Positions 1 through 7,392 are shown, counted from the first letter of the stretch. The stretch: DNA of 34,808 nt from Bacillota bacterium (GCA_023435225.1 JAEYRX010000035.1:1-34808), one strand, 5' to 3'. The notes: generated by a model not told the origin, from the letters alone. A program made the numbers and translations.

Positions 1-4
1 AATA

Positions 5-151
5 CAACTTTCGCACTTTAATTTTAATGCAGTAAAATCAATAATTTAAGGTATCAACTTTTGAAAAAATCGTTAAAGCTTTCGATGTTTTCAAAAGTTA
101 ATTTTAATTGATATGACTTTACTGCAAGACGTTTTTGTAGTGCGAAAGTTG
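5..151. repeat. Family B miniature inverted-repeat element, full copy 1
   Basis: A ~147-bp non-coding element bounded by CAACTTTCGCACT on the left and AGTGCGAAAGTTG on the right, so the ends are inverted repeats. Its interior matches, in reverse orientation, the element at 22000-22145 almost throughout (shared blocks include GCAGTAAAATCAATA, GAAAAATCGTTAAA-like and TTAATTTTAATTGATATGACTTTAC-like stretches). A partial third copy lies at 9423-9497. There is no coding capacity, so it looks like a MITE or other non-autonomous element. I could not define a target duplication because the left flank is cut by the window edge. Confidence 0.75.
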
Positions 152-255
152 AATCATTTATTTATTCCTTCTAGATAACTCATTAAATACCTCTGCTCCA
201 AAAGAACAATTACACATTTTTTGTTGTATGGGCAAGGAAGTATGAAACCTTAAAA

Positions 256-293
256 CAAAAAAGCCTCCACCAATTTCTCAGTGAAAGCTTTTT
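256..293 (-). terminator. Intrinsic terminator of the glycyl-tRNA synthetase transcript
   Basis: On the minus strand, about 40 nt past the glyS stop codon, a 13-bp stem (AAAAAGCTTTCAC pairing with GTGGAGGCTTTTT, two G-T pairs) encloses a ~10-nt loop. The stem runs directly into a T tract. This is a classical Rho-independent terminator and marks the end of the T-box-led transcript. Confidence 0.85.
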
Positions 294-299
294 AATTAT

Positions 300-334
300 C
301 ATTCTCAATTCTCAATTGTCAATTATCAATTGAT
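300..334. repeat. Heptamer tandem repeat (TCAATTG type), 3' side of glyS
   Basis: Four to five imperfect tandem copies of the 7-mer TCAATTG/TCAATTA lie between the glyS stop codon and its terminator. The same heptamer recurs at about 1780-1812 on the other side of glyS, so the synthetase gene is bracketed by the two blocks. It belongs to the heptamer-repeat class described in the findings. Confidence 0.7.
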
Positions 335-335
335 T

Positions 336-1649
336 TTACCACGCTAACTTTTCAAATAAATATTTATACAACTCAGCCACCGGGATCCGCTCCTGATCCA
401 TGGTATCGCGATCCCGGACTGTTACCGCCTTATCTTCCAAGCTCTGAAAATCAATTGTTACACAATACGGAGTTCCAATCTCATCCTGACGGCGGTAACG
501 GCGACCAATCGCCTTGGAGTCGTCATAATCGACCATCCAGAATTTGCGTAACTCTTTTTCAATTCCTTTAGCCATCTCTACTAATGGTTCTTTCTTGGAA
601 AGCGGTAAAATAGCTACTTTATATGGAGCTAAAGCTTTGTGTAACTTGAGAACTACCCTAACATCGTCCTTATCAGGTTCTTCATGATAAGCATCCAACA
701 AAAAGGCTAAAGTACCTCGATCAGCTCCGGCTGAGGGTTCAATTACATAAGGAATATAATGTTCATTAGCTTCCTGATCAAAATAATCCATCCGTTGACC
801 ACTATATTCCTGGTGTTGTTTAAGGTCAAAATCGGTCCGGTTGGCGATCCCCTCCAACTCCGACCAGCCCATCGGAAAATAGTATTCAATGTCATAACAG
901 CCTTTGGCATAATGCGCCAACTCATCCTTGGCATGCTCCCTTAACCGGAGCCTTTCCTTAGTCATTCCCAAGTCCAGATACCACTGGAACCTTTGTTTCA
1001 TCCATTCCTGATGAAACTCTTCATCAGTTCCCGGCTTTACGAAATATTCAATCTCCATCTGTTCGAACTCCCGGGTTCTAAAAGTGAAATTACCGGGAGT
1101 GATTTCATTCCGGAAAGACTTTCCAATCTGAGCGATCCCAAAGGGCAGTTTCATACGGGTGCTGGTTAGGACATTATTAAAATTGACGAAAATACCCTGG
1201 GCTGTTTCCGGACGTAGAAAGACCACTGCCGCGCTGTCTTCAACCGGACCCATGAAAGTTTTAAACATCAAATTGAACTGTCGGGCTTCGGTTAACTCAC
1301 CACCACAGGCCGGACATTTGTCACCTTCGAGATGATCAGCCCGGAACCGTTGTTTGCATGATTTACAATCCACCAGTGGGTCGGTAAACCCGGCTACATG
1401 TCCGCTGGCCTCCCAAACTCTGGGATGCATCAAAATACTGGCATCCAATCCCACCATATCATCTCGTTCCTGAATAACCTTCCTCCACCAGGCGCGTTTA
1501 ACATTGTTTTTTAACTCAACCCCTAATGGGCCGTAATCCCAACAACTATTTAAACCACCGTAAATTTCACTTGACTGAAAAATAAATCCCCGCCGTTTCG
1601 CTAGAGAAACGATCTTTTCCATTGTTGTGGTTGCTTGAATTTCCGACAT
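336..1649 (-). CDS. glyS: Glycyl-tRNA synthetase, single-chain homodimeric type
   Basis: Charges tRNA-Gly in the cytoplasm. The 437-residue protein is the single-polypeptide class II form, not the two-subunit GlyQ/GlyS enzyme. Visible features: an N-terminal region with the typical WDYGPLG (37-43), zinc-ligand pairs CKSC (95-98) and CPAC (112-115), class II motif 2 around SFRNEITPGNFTFRTREFEQ (178-197), motif 3 EPSAGADRGTLAF (304-316) and a C-terminal anticodon-binding domain from about 335. I chose the ATG at 1649 because a perfect AAGGAGG sits 7-8 nt upstream; the frame stays open to 1700 without a comparable site. It is the second gene behind a glycine T-box, so expression should respond to uncharged tRNA-Gly. 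The gap to the preceding SpoIIM-like gene is ~157 nt and has no obvious terminator. Confidence 0.97.
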   Translation of the reverse strand: MSEIQATTTMEKIVSLAKRRGFIFQSSEIYGGLNSCWDYGPLGVELKNNVKRAWWRKVIQERDDMVGLDASILMHPRVWEASGHVAGFTDPLVDCKSCKQRFRADHLEGDKCPACGGELTEARQFNLMFKTFMGPVEDSAAVVFLRPETAQGIFVNFNNVLTSTRMKLPFGIAQIGKSFRNEITPGNFTFRTREFEQMEIEYFVKPGTDEEFHQEWMKQRFQWYLDLGMTKERLRLREHAKDELAHYAKGCYDIEYYFPMGWSELEGIANRTDFDLKQHQEYSGQRMDYFDQEANEHYIPYVIEPSAGADRGTLAFLLDAYHEEPDKDDVRVVLKLHKALAPYKVAILPLSKKEPLVEMAKGIEKELRKFWMVDYDDSKAIGRRYRRQDEIGTPYCVTIDFQSLEDKAVTVRDRDTMDQERIPVAELYKYLFEKLAW

Positions 1650-1779
1650 TAAAAAAACCTCCTTAATTAATTGGCTTATCCCTCTAATTGAAAGATTCAT
1701 TAATTTAATTATTTAGCAATTCTTTATAGCTTTTTACATATGGAACAAACGACTTTAATTTAATATTTTACCAGCATTT

Positions 1780-1812
1780 AATTTGTCAATTGTTCATTGT
1801 CAATTGTCAATT
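1780..1812. repeat. Heptamer tandem repeat (TCAATTG type), between glyS and the SpoIIM-like gene
   Basis: About four imperfect copies of TCAATTG, matching the block at 300-334. It overlaps the 3' end of the SpoIIM-like coding region by a few bases, so the repeat abuts and slightly enters the gene end. Confidence 0.6.
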
Positions 1813-2436
1813 ACCCTTAATAACCATCGGACTGATAGTCGACTCAATAACCGCAGCGACGACCAGTAAAGTTATTACCAAAACCGAGTAATAACGCCCT
1901 TCCTCCTTAAAATAGCTACTAATACCATTCAGCCATTCCTGAGAAAAAGAAAATGACCGGTCTCCTTTAAGAAAACGCCAGATTAGCCCGTATGTTAATC
2001 GTCCTAGCTTGATACCCATTAGTATCGCTAGAAATAAAGCCGGTAGTTCAAAGATTCCATGCGGCAATAATCCAAAATAATAACGCCCAAAAGATAATCC
2101 CAACAATTCCGTTTTTCGTTGGAATAACCCCATCACCGTCCCATTCATAATCAAGATGATCAACGGAAAAACCGGGCTTAGTAACAAACCGGCTATCACA
2201 GCTATAAAGGTTGCATTCAGGTTATTTAAGAATATTAGTAAAATCCAGCCCCAAACAGGTAATTCTTTCATTCTTTCAACAATCTCAGTCAATCTTTTAC
2301 CAATTGCCGTTTCGAAAACTTTAGCAAAACCCGGTGAAAGCTCCGGGAGAAACTCTCCTACTAAAACAGCTCCGGTAAAAATCAATATAATTAATAACAG
2401 ATAAAACCGATCCCGCTTGATTAAGGAAATATACAA
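1807..2436 (-). CDS. SpoIIM-family (stage II sporulation protein M-like) membrane protein
   Basis: A 209-residue integral membrane protein with several hydrophobic segments (about 11-30, 63-85, 88-105, 128-150 and 185-205). The segment LLPHGIFELPALFLA (about 124-138) is the signature of the SpoIIM/DUF95 family, where a polar HGxxE patch lies at a membrane boundary. Classical SpoIIM is part of the engulfment machinery in sporulation. Many stand-alone homologues have no assigned role, and I cannot tell which this is. The start is a TTG at 2436 preceded by GGAGG about 8 nt upstream. It is the first gene after the glycine T-box terminator and is probably co-transcribed with glyS, an unusual setting for this family. 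Confidence 0.85.
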   Translation of the reverse strand: MYISLIKRDRFYLLLIILIFTGAVLVGEFLPELSPGFAKVFETAIGKRLTEIVERMKELPVWGWILLIFLNNLNATFIAVIAGLLLSPVFPLIILIMNGTVMGLFQRKTELLGLSFGRYYFGLLPHGIFELPALFLAILMGIKLGRLTYGLIWRFLKGDRSFSFSQEWLNGISSYFKEEGRYYSVLVITLLVVAAVIESTISPMVIKGN

Positions 2437-2507
2437 ATTAAACCTCCAATAATCTATTCTATATTACTTGATTAGGGAAATTTCATAATTATAAATTTCT
2501 TGATTGC

Positions 2508-2552
2508 CAAAAAAAAGAAACCTAATATCCCTTTCAGGGACGAGAGGTTTCC
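2508..2552 (-). terminator. T-box attenuator terminator
   Basis: The stem is formed by GAAACCTC...TAGGTTTC with an inner TCCCTGAAAGGGA hairpin, followed by eight T residues. Its 5' arm lies next to the T-box core, so it can compete with the antiterminator. Confidence 0.85.
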
Positions 2553-2589
2553 CGCGGTTCCACCCTGTTTGACCATACACTAAGTGAAC

Positions 2590-2682
2590 TCTCATAATTA
2601 ATAAGAATATAAATACAATGTAGAATAACAACACGGATGTATTTATCAAATATTGTATTTAAAATACCTGATTATTATGAGA
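2590..2682. repeat. AT-rich palindromic insertion inside the T-box leader (possible family C element)
   Basis: A 93-bp imperfect palindrome between Stem I and the T-box core. The ends are TCTCATAAT and ATTATGAGA, and nested inside are AAATACAAT and ATTGTATTT. A similar layout (CATAATT, CAAATACAAT, ATTGTATTTG, AATTATG) is found at 25251-25359. It may be an inserted element, or simply an extended Stem II/III region of this T-box. Confidence 0.45.
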
Positions 2683-2845
2683 ATCCCTCAAAGTATCGAT
2701 CCACTTAAAAACAACAGCTCAAAAGCGCCTTCCAAAAAATCCGTCCAGGTTACACCTTACCCCTGGCTCTCTTGGCGGATTTTTAAATTGGTTTTCCTCT
2801 TTTTCATCGCTTCAAAAGAATAATATGTTTATTTTAATTAATACG

Positions 2846-2874
2846 AATATAGCAGAAGGTTAAATTTCTGTCAA
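2846..2874 (-). promoter_or_regulatory. Sigma-A-type promoter for the T-box/SpoIIM-like/glyS transcript
   Basis: On the minus strand, a perfect -35 TTGACA (2874-2869), a 17-nt spacer and -10 TATATT (2851-2846). It lies about 25 nt before the first recognisable T-box element and only 10 nt downstream of the GGDEF stop codon, so it separates the two transcription units. Confidence 0.85.
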
Positions 2875-2883
2875 TGGTACTTA

Positions 2884-3594
2884 TTAAGCTCCAAACTCCT
2901 GATAAAAACGATAACCGTTACGGCTGCTTTTTTTTATACTATACATGGCGCTATCCGCTTTTTGCAGCAATGTTTCCATATCGTCGGCATCGTGTGGATA
3001 AAGGCTAATACCGATACTGATACTTATTTTACAGCTGTTATCCCCCAAAATAAAAGGTTTATCCATATTATTAAGTATTCGTTCAGCCATATTGCCGGCA
3101 TCGTGATAATTGGGTGAAACTTCCAATAAAATTGCAAATTCATCACCGCCAATACGGGCTACCGTATCACCATTTCGGATACAGCTATATAACCGGTTCG
3201 CAGTTTCTCTAAGTACATTATCTCCCGCTTCATGCCCAAAATTATCATTTATTGGTTTAAATTGGTCCAAGTCAATATATAAAAGCGCAATATTAGTACG
3301 ATACTTTTTTGCATGATTAATAGCTTGAGTCAACCGTTCCTGAAAAAGAATTCGATTTGGTAATCCGGTCAAAACATCATAATGAGCTAAAGTTCTAAAT
3401 TTGGCCTCTGATTGCTGAATCAATTCCCGGGACTCTTCCAGTTCGGCATTGCGGACTTTTAAGGCATTCCAATGAGTTTCCAAAGCTTCTTCCAGCATTA
3501 CCCGGTTAGCTTCACTACGGGCCAATTTCTGTTTTAAAATCCGATTCTCACGTTCCAAGGAGGCAATATGCGCTTTATATCCTGATTCTTCCAT
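2884..3594 (-). CDS. GGDEF-domain diguanylate cyclase with N-terminal coiled coil
   Basis: Predicted to make cyclic di-GMP from two GTP. It has 236 residues: a charged, heptad-like helical segment (about 8-60, ending in ESRELIQQSEAKFRTLAHYD) leads into a GGDEF domain starting at DVLTGLPNR. The active-site loop reads RIGGDEFAILL, intact for catalysis. No RxxD inhibitory motif is visible just before the loop. There is no sensor domain or membrane segment, so the input probably comes from a partner protein. The frame extends to a TTG at 3615, but the ATG at 3594 lies 4 nt after the FIST stop codon with GGAG ending ~11 nt upstream, so translational coupling is likely. A cytoplasmic FIST-GGDEF signalling pair is the natural reading. 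Confidence 0.93.
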   Translation of the reverse strand: MEESGYKAHIASLERENRILKQKLARSEANRVMLEEALETHWNALKVRNAELEESRELIQQSEAKFRTLAHYDVLTGLPNRILFQERLTQAINHAKKYRTNIALLYIDLDQFKPINDNFGHEAGDNVLRETANRLYSCIRNGDTVARIGGDEFAILLEVSPNYHDAGNMAERILNNMDKPFILGDNSCKISISIGISLYPHDADDMETLLQKADSAMYSIKKSSRNGYRFYQEFGA

Positions 3595-3598
3595 GGTA

Positions 3599-4762
3599 TT
3601 ATATCTCCGAACCAATCAACAAGGTTACTAAAGTTGTACCATGAAATAAAGAACGCTCACCTTTTTCCAATGGGCCAAATTCACCATAAGAATAAAAACC
3701 GCAATATGGGGTATCACCTAAGTAATTAATAATTGCTTGATTTTCTTTAACTATCTGGGTCCCCATTATCATTTTCCGTCCGGCACAGGAGAAAATTAAA
3801 GCAGCAGCAGGTTGTGTGCCCGGATAAGCTGAAAGCGCTTGGGAGAGTGATTCCTTGCAAGAATCAATCACGGTATCCCTATCTGCTGTACCAATTTGAA
3901 CCAGAGCTCCTTCCGGTACTTGGCCGTTAAGTGTTACACTTCCGGTTTCAGGGTCGGAAAAAGGCGCGCTTCGTACATAAAAACATTCTTTACCTTCTTC
4001 ATATACAGCCAGACAATAATTCATGAATAAATTATATTTATCCCCGATATATCGGCGAAAATATTCCAAAGCGGTTTGATCGCCAATCCGATAGAGCACG
4101 TTTTTATTAACAGAGGTCACCACCACTTTCCCTCCCATCGGAGCATGACCACCTTTAATCCCACAGGAAAAGAGGACTGAACCGGAAAAAACCATTAACA
4201 CCATACTATCGGTAAAAACCTCGTCATTATAAAATTGATGGGTTTTTCTTTGTTTGGAATGAGCTGCCGCCGCCGCTCCGATAGTTGGAAAATTCACGCC
4301 CAAAACAGCTTCAATCCCGTTACTGATATCTGAAATACCTGCATTTAAAGGATCGGATAAAATAATCGCAAATTTCTCTTGGTTTATAAGTTGTTTAAAA
4401 CCTGTCCGGGCGGAATTTGCCGCTTCCTTTCCGGCAATCTCCCCTCGTTCTGCGGCGTTTCTGCCGACTCCAGCTCTTATCTCTACTAAATCCGAAACAA
4501 ATGCCATCATTGTTATGGAATCTTCCGTAAAGCCACATACTGAAGATAACTCTCCATCTGTAGTACAACCGATTAATTCTATACCGGGAAAAGTATTCCG
4601 GACTATCGATAAAATCAAAGCATGATCCAGATCGATAGAACAAAATATTATACCCGCTTGCGGTATCTGCCCCTCCAATGAATATTGTATCTGGTCCAGA
4701 ACTTCCTGAATAGCGGCTGCGGAATGAACATCTTCACTATGTCCAACTGCGGTTTTAAACAT
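3599..4762 (-). CDS. FIST signal-transduction sensor protein (FIST N and FIST C domains)
   Basis: A 387-residue soluble protein with the FIST architecture. The N-terminal FIST domain contains GCTTDGEL (about 65-72), and the C-terminal domain has the characteristic GDTPYCGFYSYGEFGP near residues 349-364. FIST domains are predicted small-ligand sensors (amino acids have been proposed) found with GGDEF, histidine kinase and chemoreceptor partners. Here the partner is encoded immediately downstream as a separate GGDEF protein. There is no signal peptide or membrane segment, so sensing should be cytoplasmic. The start codon ATG follows AAGAGGAAG at a normal distance. The ligand is unknown. Confidence 0.93.
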   Translation of the reverse strand: MFKTAVGHSEDVHSAAAIQEVLDQIQYSLEGQIPQAGIIFCSIDLDHALILSIVRNTFPGIELIGCTTDGELSSVCGFTEDSITMMAFVSDLVEIRAGVGRNAAERGEIAGKEAANSARTGFKQLINQEKFAIILSDPLNAGISDISNGIEAVLGVNFPTIGAAAAAHSKQRKTHQFYNDEVFTDSMVLMVFSGSVLFSCGIKGGHAPMGGKVVVTSVNKNVLYRIGDQTALEYFRRYIGDKYNLFMNYCLAVYEEGKECFYVRSAPFSDPETGSVTLNGQVPEGALVQIGTADRDTVIDSCKESLSQALSAYPGTQPAAALIFSCAGRKMIMGTQIVKENQAIINYLGDTPYCGFYSYGEFGPLEKGERSLFHGTTLVTLLIGSEI

Positions 4763-4901
4763 TTATAACATCTTCTTCCTCTTAGGAACTCTTTATGTTA
4801 TATTTCGCTATTATGCTGGAAATTCCTGTCTGGATAAAATAAACTTTTTCCAAAAAAAAGAATTTTTATGTTTCAGAATTTTATATTATGATTTATAGTT
4901 A

Positions 4902-5330
4902 TTACTGCAATTGAATCAATTCCAGCATAATCCCGTCCGGATCATCAAAATAGGTCATTTTGGCTCCATTTGGAAGAATCTGTATTGGGAAGCGGAAATA
5001 AACTCCTTTCTCTTTAAGCTTAGCTACTTCATCTTCAATATTAGCGACTTCCAAGGCCAGGTGTTTCCAGCCTCCACGGTGATAGTCATCCGGATATGAA
5101 TTCTCGGCTGCCGGCGGTTGGAGAAATTCGAAAAACTCAACTATTATACCATGAAGTTCAATACCGGAGACCAAAACTCTGGTTCCCGGCATACCAAAGA
5201 TGGTGTCAGTTTGGAATCCTTGTTGCGGCTCCCCGGCATCCCACAACAATTTAGCTCCCAAGATATTGCAATAAAAATCAAGCGTCTTCCGGGTATTCCG
5301 GACTGTTATCCCTAAGTGAACCGCTTTCAT
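4902..5330 (-). CDS. VOC-superfamily (glyoxalase/dioxygenase fold) protein
   Basis: A 142-residue protein with the two beta-alpha-beta-beta-beta modules of the vicinal oxygen chelate fold. Candidate metal ligands fall where expected: H5 in MKAVHLGI, E65 or E68 in IVEFFEF, H90 in WKHLALEV and E137 in GIMLELIQL. The intact His/Glu set supports a divalent-metal enzyme such as a lyase, isomerase or dioxygenase, but the substrate cannot be read from sequence. It shares orientation with a second VOC gene upstream, separated by a heptamer-repeat hairpin. Confidence 0.88.
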   Translation of the reverse strand: MKAVHLGITVRNTRKTLDFYCNILGAKLLWDAGEPQQGFQTDTIFGMPGTRVLVSGIELHGIIVEFFEFLQPPAAENSYPDDYHRGGWKHLALEVANIEDEVAKLKEKGVYFRFPIQILPNGAKMTYFDDPDGIMLELIQLQ

Positions 5331-5375
5331 TACTCAACCTCCTTGAATAAAATCTTAATGAAAACAAATCTGATA

Positions 5376-5464
5376 TTAAACCACAGAGGCACAGAGAACA
5401 TAGAGAAAAAATCAAATGTTATTTTATGTAAAATCTTTGTGACCTCTGTGTTCTCTGTGGTTAA
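5376..5464. repeat. Inverted heptamer-type repeat (ACCACAGAGGCACAGAGA type)
   Basis: The left block AACCACAGAGGCACAGAG and the right block CCTCTGTGTTCTCTGTGGTT are near-complementary around a ~40-nt AT-rich loop. It fills most of the gap between the two VOC genes. Each arm is built from 7-8-nt CAGAG-containing units. Confidence 0.75.
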
Positions 5465-5488
5465 ATTTGTTATCTTAAGTTTATTCTC

Positions 5489-5944
5489 TTAATCATTCTC
5501 CAGTAATTCAATGATCGTTTTCAAATCAGCGGTGCTATCTATGTAAGCATATCTGCCCCCGGTATATTCGCCTTTTTGGATTAATTCCATCCCATTAGCT
5601 TGTAATTTGCTTACTTTACCTTGCATATCCTCGATAAAAAAGGCCAAGTGATGCAAACCTTCTCCATAAGTATCTAAAAATTCACGCCAAGTCGATGGGT
5701 TGTTATCGGGTTCGATCAACTCAAGTTCAACCGCTCCAGGGGTACGGAAGAATGCCAGTTTGGCCCTGGCTGGCGAAGGACTGCCTTTGTATTGGGTTTG
5801 GGCTTTTTCATACGCATCGGTGGTAACAATTTCCGGCATTTCTACTCCAAAAAAATCCGCATATTTCTGTGCAGTTTTCTGAATGTCTTTCACAATAATA
5901 CCAATCTGAACAACTGTGTGATTACCTAGAATATTTTTTTCCAT
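5489..5944 (-). CDS. VOC-superfamily protein, methylmalonyl-CoA-epimerase-like
   Basis: A 151-residue VOC-fold protein. The segment EGLHHLAFFIEDM (about 95-107) and the ELELIEP strand (73-79) resemble the methylmalonyl-CoA epimerase/glyoxalase branch, and E146 in KTIIELLEND is the last expected ligand. The first position, usually His, reads Q13 in VVQIGIIV; Q at this site is known in some members. No methylmalonyl-CoA mutase genes are nearby, so an epimerase function is not supported by context. The RBS GGAGG lies just upstream of the ATG. Confidence 0.87.
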   Translation of the reverse strand: MEKNILGNHTVVQIGIIVKDIQKTAQKYADFFGVEMPEIVTTDAYEKAQTQYKGSPSPARAKLAFFRTPGAVELELIEPDNNPSTWREFLDTYGEGLHHLAFFIEDMQGKVSKLQANGMELIQKGEYTGGRYAYIDSTADLKTIIELLEND

Positions 5945-6003
5945 TTAAAAGCCTCCTTGTTTTTCCAGGAATTAAAAACTATTAGCCATCCTTTCAAGGA
6001 TCA

Positions 6004-7011
6004 TTACAATTGCTTTCCGGTTGAAAAAGCTCTTGTATAGGCGTCAATAATCCTATCGACTTTCAGGTTCGAATCGACGTCAACAATTTGCCTGGTTGAA
6101 TCTTCTTCAAACCAAGCCACTGTCTCCTTTATTCCGGTAGCAAAGGGTATAACCGCTTTATAATCAGGGACTATCCTTTTAATCTTACTATTATCAAAAA
6201 CACAACTACAGGCCTTATCTCCCAACAAACCGGCCCCAACCTCCGGATCATAGATATTAATAAGTTCGGATGGGATATGAATCAGGTCCGGCTCTACTCC
6301 TGCAGCCCGGCCGATAGACCGGTATATCTGGTCCCAAGTCAGGACCTCATCGGAAGTGATATGAAAACTTTCTCCAATTGATTGAATACTGCCGAGCAGA
6401 CCGGTAAAACCTATGGCAAAATCTCGATTATTAGTCATGGTCCATAATGATTGTCCATCTCCATGAACAACTACCTTTTGCCCTTTTTTCATCCGGTCAA
6501 GCAGGGTATACCCGCTGGAAACCGCTCCGGGGATTAACCGCGGGCCATAAGTATATGAAGGCCGAACAATGGTCACCGGAAACCCTTCTTCCCGGTATGC
6601 CTGCATCAATCGAAGTTCACAGGCTATCTTTTGCCGGGAATATTCCCAATAAGGATTGGATAGTGGAGTTGACTCCGTTATCAAATAATGAACCGGCGGC
6701 TTTTGGTAGGCCGAAGCGGAACTAATAAAAATGTACTGTTTGGTTTTCTCCCGGAATAAGGCCAGATCAGTTTCAATATGTTCCGGAGTGAAAGCGATCC
6801 AATTTACTACCACATCAAATGAATAATCTTTCAAAGCTTCTGCCGCCTGAGACCGATTCCGTATATCCCCATTAATAACCCGCACTCCCTTTGGTATCGG
6901 AACCTTAGTAACACCCCGGTTTAACAGAAACAACTCCATCCCTTTCTCTACCGCCAGCCTAGTACAAGCCTCGCTGATATTACCGGTCCCTCCGATAAAC
7001 AGTACTTTCAT
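6004..7011 (-). CDS. NAD-dependent epimerase/dehydratase-like protein (atypical SDR)
   Basis: A 335-residue Rossmann-fold protein. It begins MKVLFIGGTGNIS, a glycine-rich nucleotide-binding loop of the extended/atypical SDR type. D54 in NGDIRN is the usual adenine-contact position, and FISSASAY with YSRQK supplies the Ser and the Tyr-x-x-x-Lys catalytic pair. The family acts on nucleotide sugars or related substrates; some members are non-enzymatic RNA-binding proteins. I chose the internal ATG at 7011 over the in-frame GTG four codons earlier because the G-rich GAGGGTGGGG is at proper distance from the ATG. No sugar-biosynthesis neighbours support a specific substrate. Confidence 0.88.
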   Translation of the reverse strand: MKVLFIGGTGNISEACTRLAVEKGMELFLLNRGVTKVPIPKGVRVINGDIRNRSQAAEALKDYSFDVVVNWIAFTPEHIETDLALFREKTKQYIFISSASAYQKPPVHYLITESTPLSNPYWEYSRQKIACELRLMQAYREEGFPVTIVRPSYTYGPRLIPGAVSSGYTLLDRMKKGQKVVVHGDGQSLWTMTNNRDFAIGFTGLLGSIQSIGESFHITSDEVLTWDQIYRSIGRAAGVEPDLIHIPSELINIYDPEVGAGLLGDKACSCVFDNSKIKRIVPDYKAVIPFATGIKETVAWFEEDSTRQIVDVDSNLKVDRIIDAYTRAFSTGKQL

Positions 7012-7059
7012 TTTAATCCCCACCCTCGCAATAATTTCTTGTATAAATATTTCCGGGTA

Positions 7060-7262
7060 TAGAATTCAGAAGTAAGAAGCCAGAATCCAGAAGATTTAAA
7101 CCCTGATTCTTGGCCTAAGGAAGCGCTGATTAATCCGATTTTGTGCGAGCAAATATGCGGTATTAGGCATTTTGCGAAACACAAAACCGTCACTTATTCA
7201 ATTAATCAGCGCTTCCCTAATTTTAATTATTCTGACTTCTGGATTCCGGCTTCTATATTCTA
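7060..7262. repeat. Inverted heptamer repeat (CAGAAGT type) interrupted by a family A element
   Basis: The left arm (about 7060-7093) is four imperfect 7-mers of CAGAAGT/CAGAATC type. The right arm (about 7231-7261) is the reverse complement (TCTGACTTCTGGATTCCGGC). Between them lies a complete 98-bp family A palindrome (7119-7216) with its own CTAA duplication, so that element inserted into the loop of a pre-existing heptamer hairpin. Confidence 0.75.
7119..7216. repeat. Family A palindromic MITE-like element, copy 1
   Basis: A 98-bp element with perfect 16-bp ends GGAAGCGCTGATTAAT / ATTAATCAGCGCTTCC. An inner pair (GATTTTGTGC...ACACAAAACC-like) makes the whole element a nested hairpin. It is flanked by CTAA on both sides (7115-7118 and 7217-7220), a 4-bp target-site duplication. 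There is no coding capacity. Copies 2 and 3 are at 17363-17460 and 21734-21831. Confidence 0.9.
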
Positions 7263-7305
7263 TTACATATCCATTGTACTCAAAGTTTCATTCTCCCTTA
7301 TCTAT

Positions 7306-7392
7306 ATAAGATGAACTAAATTCTGCTATGTACTCTTTCCCATTCGGTTTTTGGAAGGGGAAAGCTTATTCGTATTATTTAGTTCATCTTAT
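7306..7392. repeat. 16-bp perfect inverted repeat overlapping the stop of the DUF3784-like gene
   Basis: ATAAGATGAACTAAAT (7306-7321) is exactly complementary to ATTTAGTTCATCTTAT (7377-7392). The ~55-nt loop includes a second, weaker pairing (CTTTCCCATTC with GGAAGGGGAAAG). The right arm spans the stop codon of the gene ending at 7379. It may act as a 3' stabilising structure or transcription-end signal, but it has no T tract. Confidence 0.6.

Larger units (their letters stand above)
2507..2820 (-). promoter_or_regulatory. T-box riboswitch, glycine-type
   Basis: Read on the minus strand. Stem I contains the AGAGAG bulge sequence, a distal CCAGG/CCTGG helix around a GGTGTAA loop, and a lower helix AAATCCG/CGGATTT. 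The specifier-loop region GAAGGCGC places GGC (Gly) at 2729-2727. The highly conserved T-box core AGGGTGGAACCGCGGG is at 2566-2551. It is followed at once by a terminator hairpin (AAACCT...AGGTTT with an inner TCCCT/AGGGA helix) and a run of T at 2517-2508. In this class, uncharged tRNA stabilises the antiterminator so that the downstream genes are read. The downstream order here is the SpoIIM-like gene, then glyS, which agrees with a Gly specifier. Confidence 0.93.

Noticed and set aside
2464..2649. Minus-strand 61-codon open frame with a hydrophobic start
   Set aside because: It lies within the T-box core and terminator, whose conserved bases explain the sequence; there is no RBS.
5376..5464. 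The CAGAG-type inverted repeat as a Rho-independent terminator of the second VOC gene
   Set aside because: The arms are long and repetitive, the loop is ~40 nt and there is no T tract; it fits the heptamer-repeat class better.
7008..7193. Minus-strand 61-codon open frame
   Set aside because: It runs through the family A palindrome and heptamer arm and overlaps the epimerase start; no RBS and no recognisable domain.
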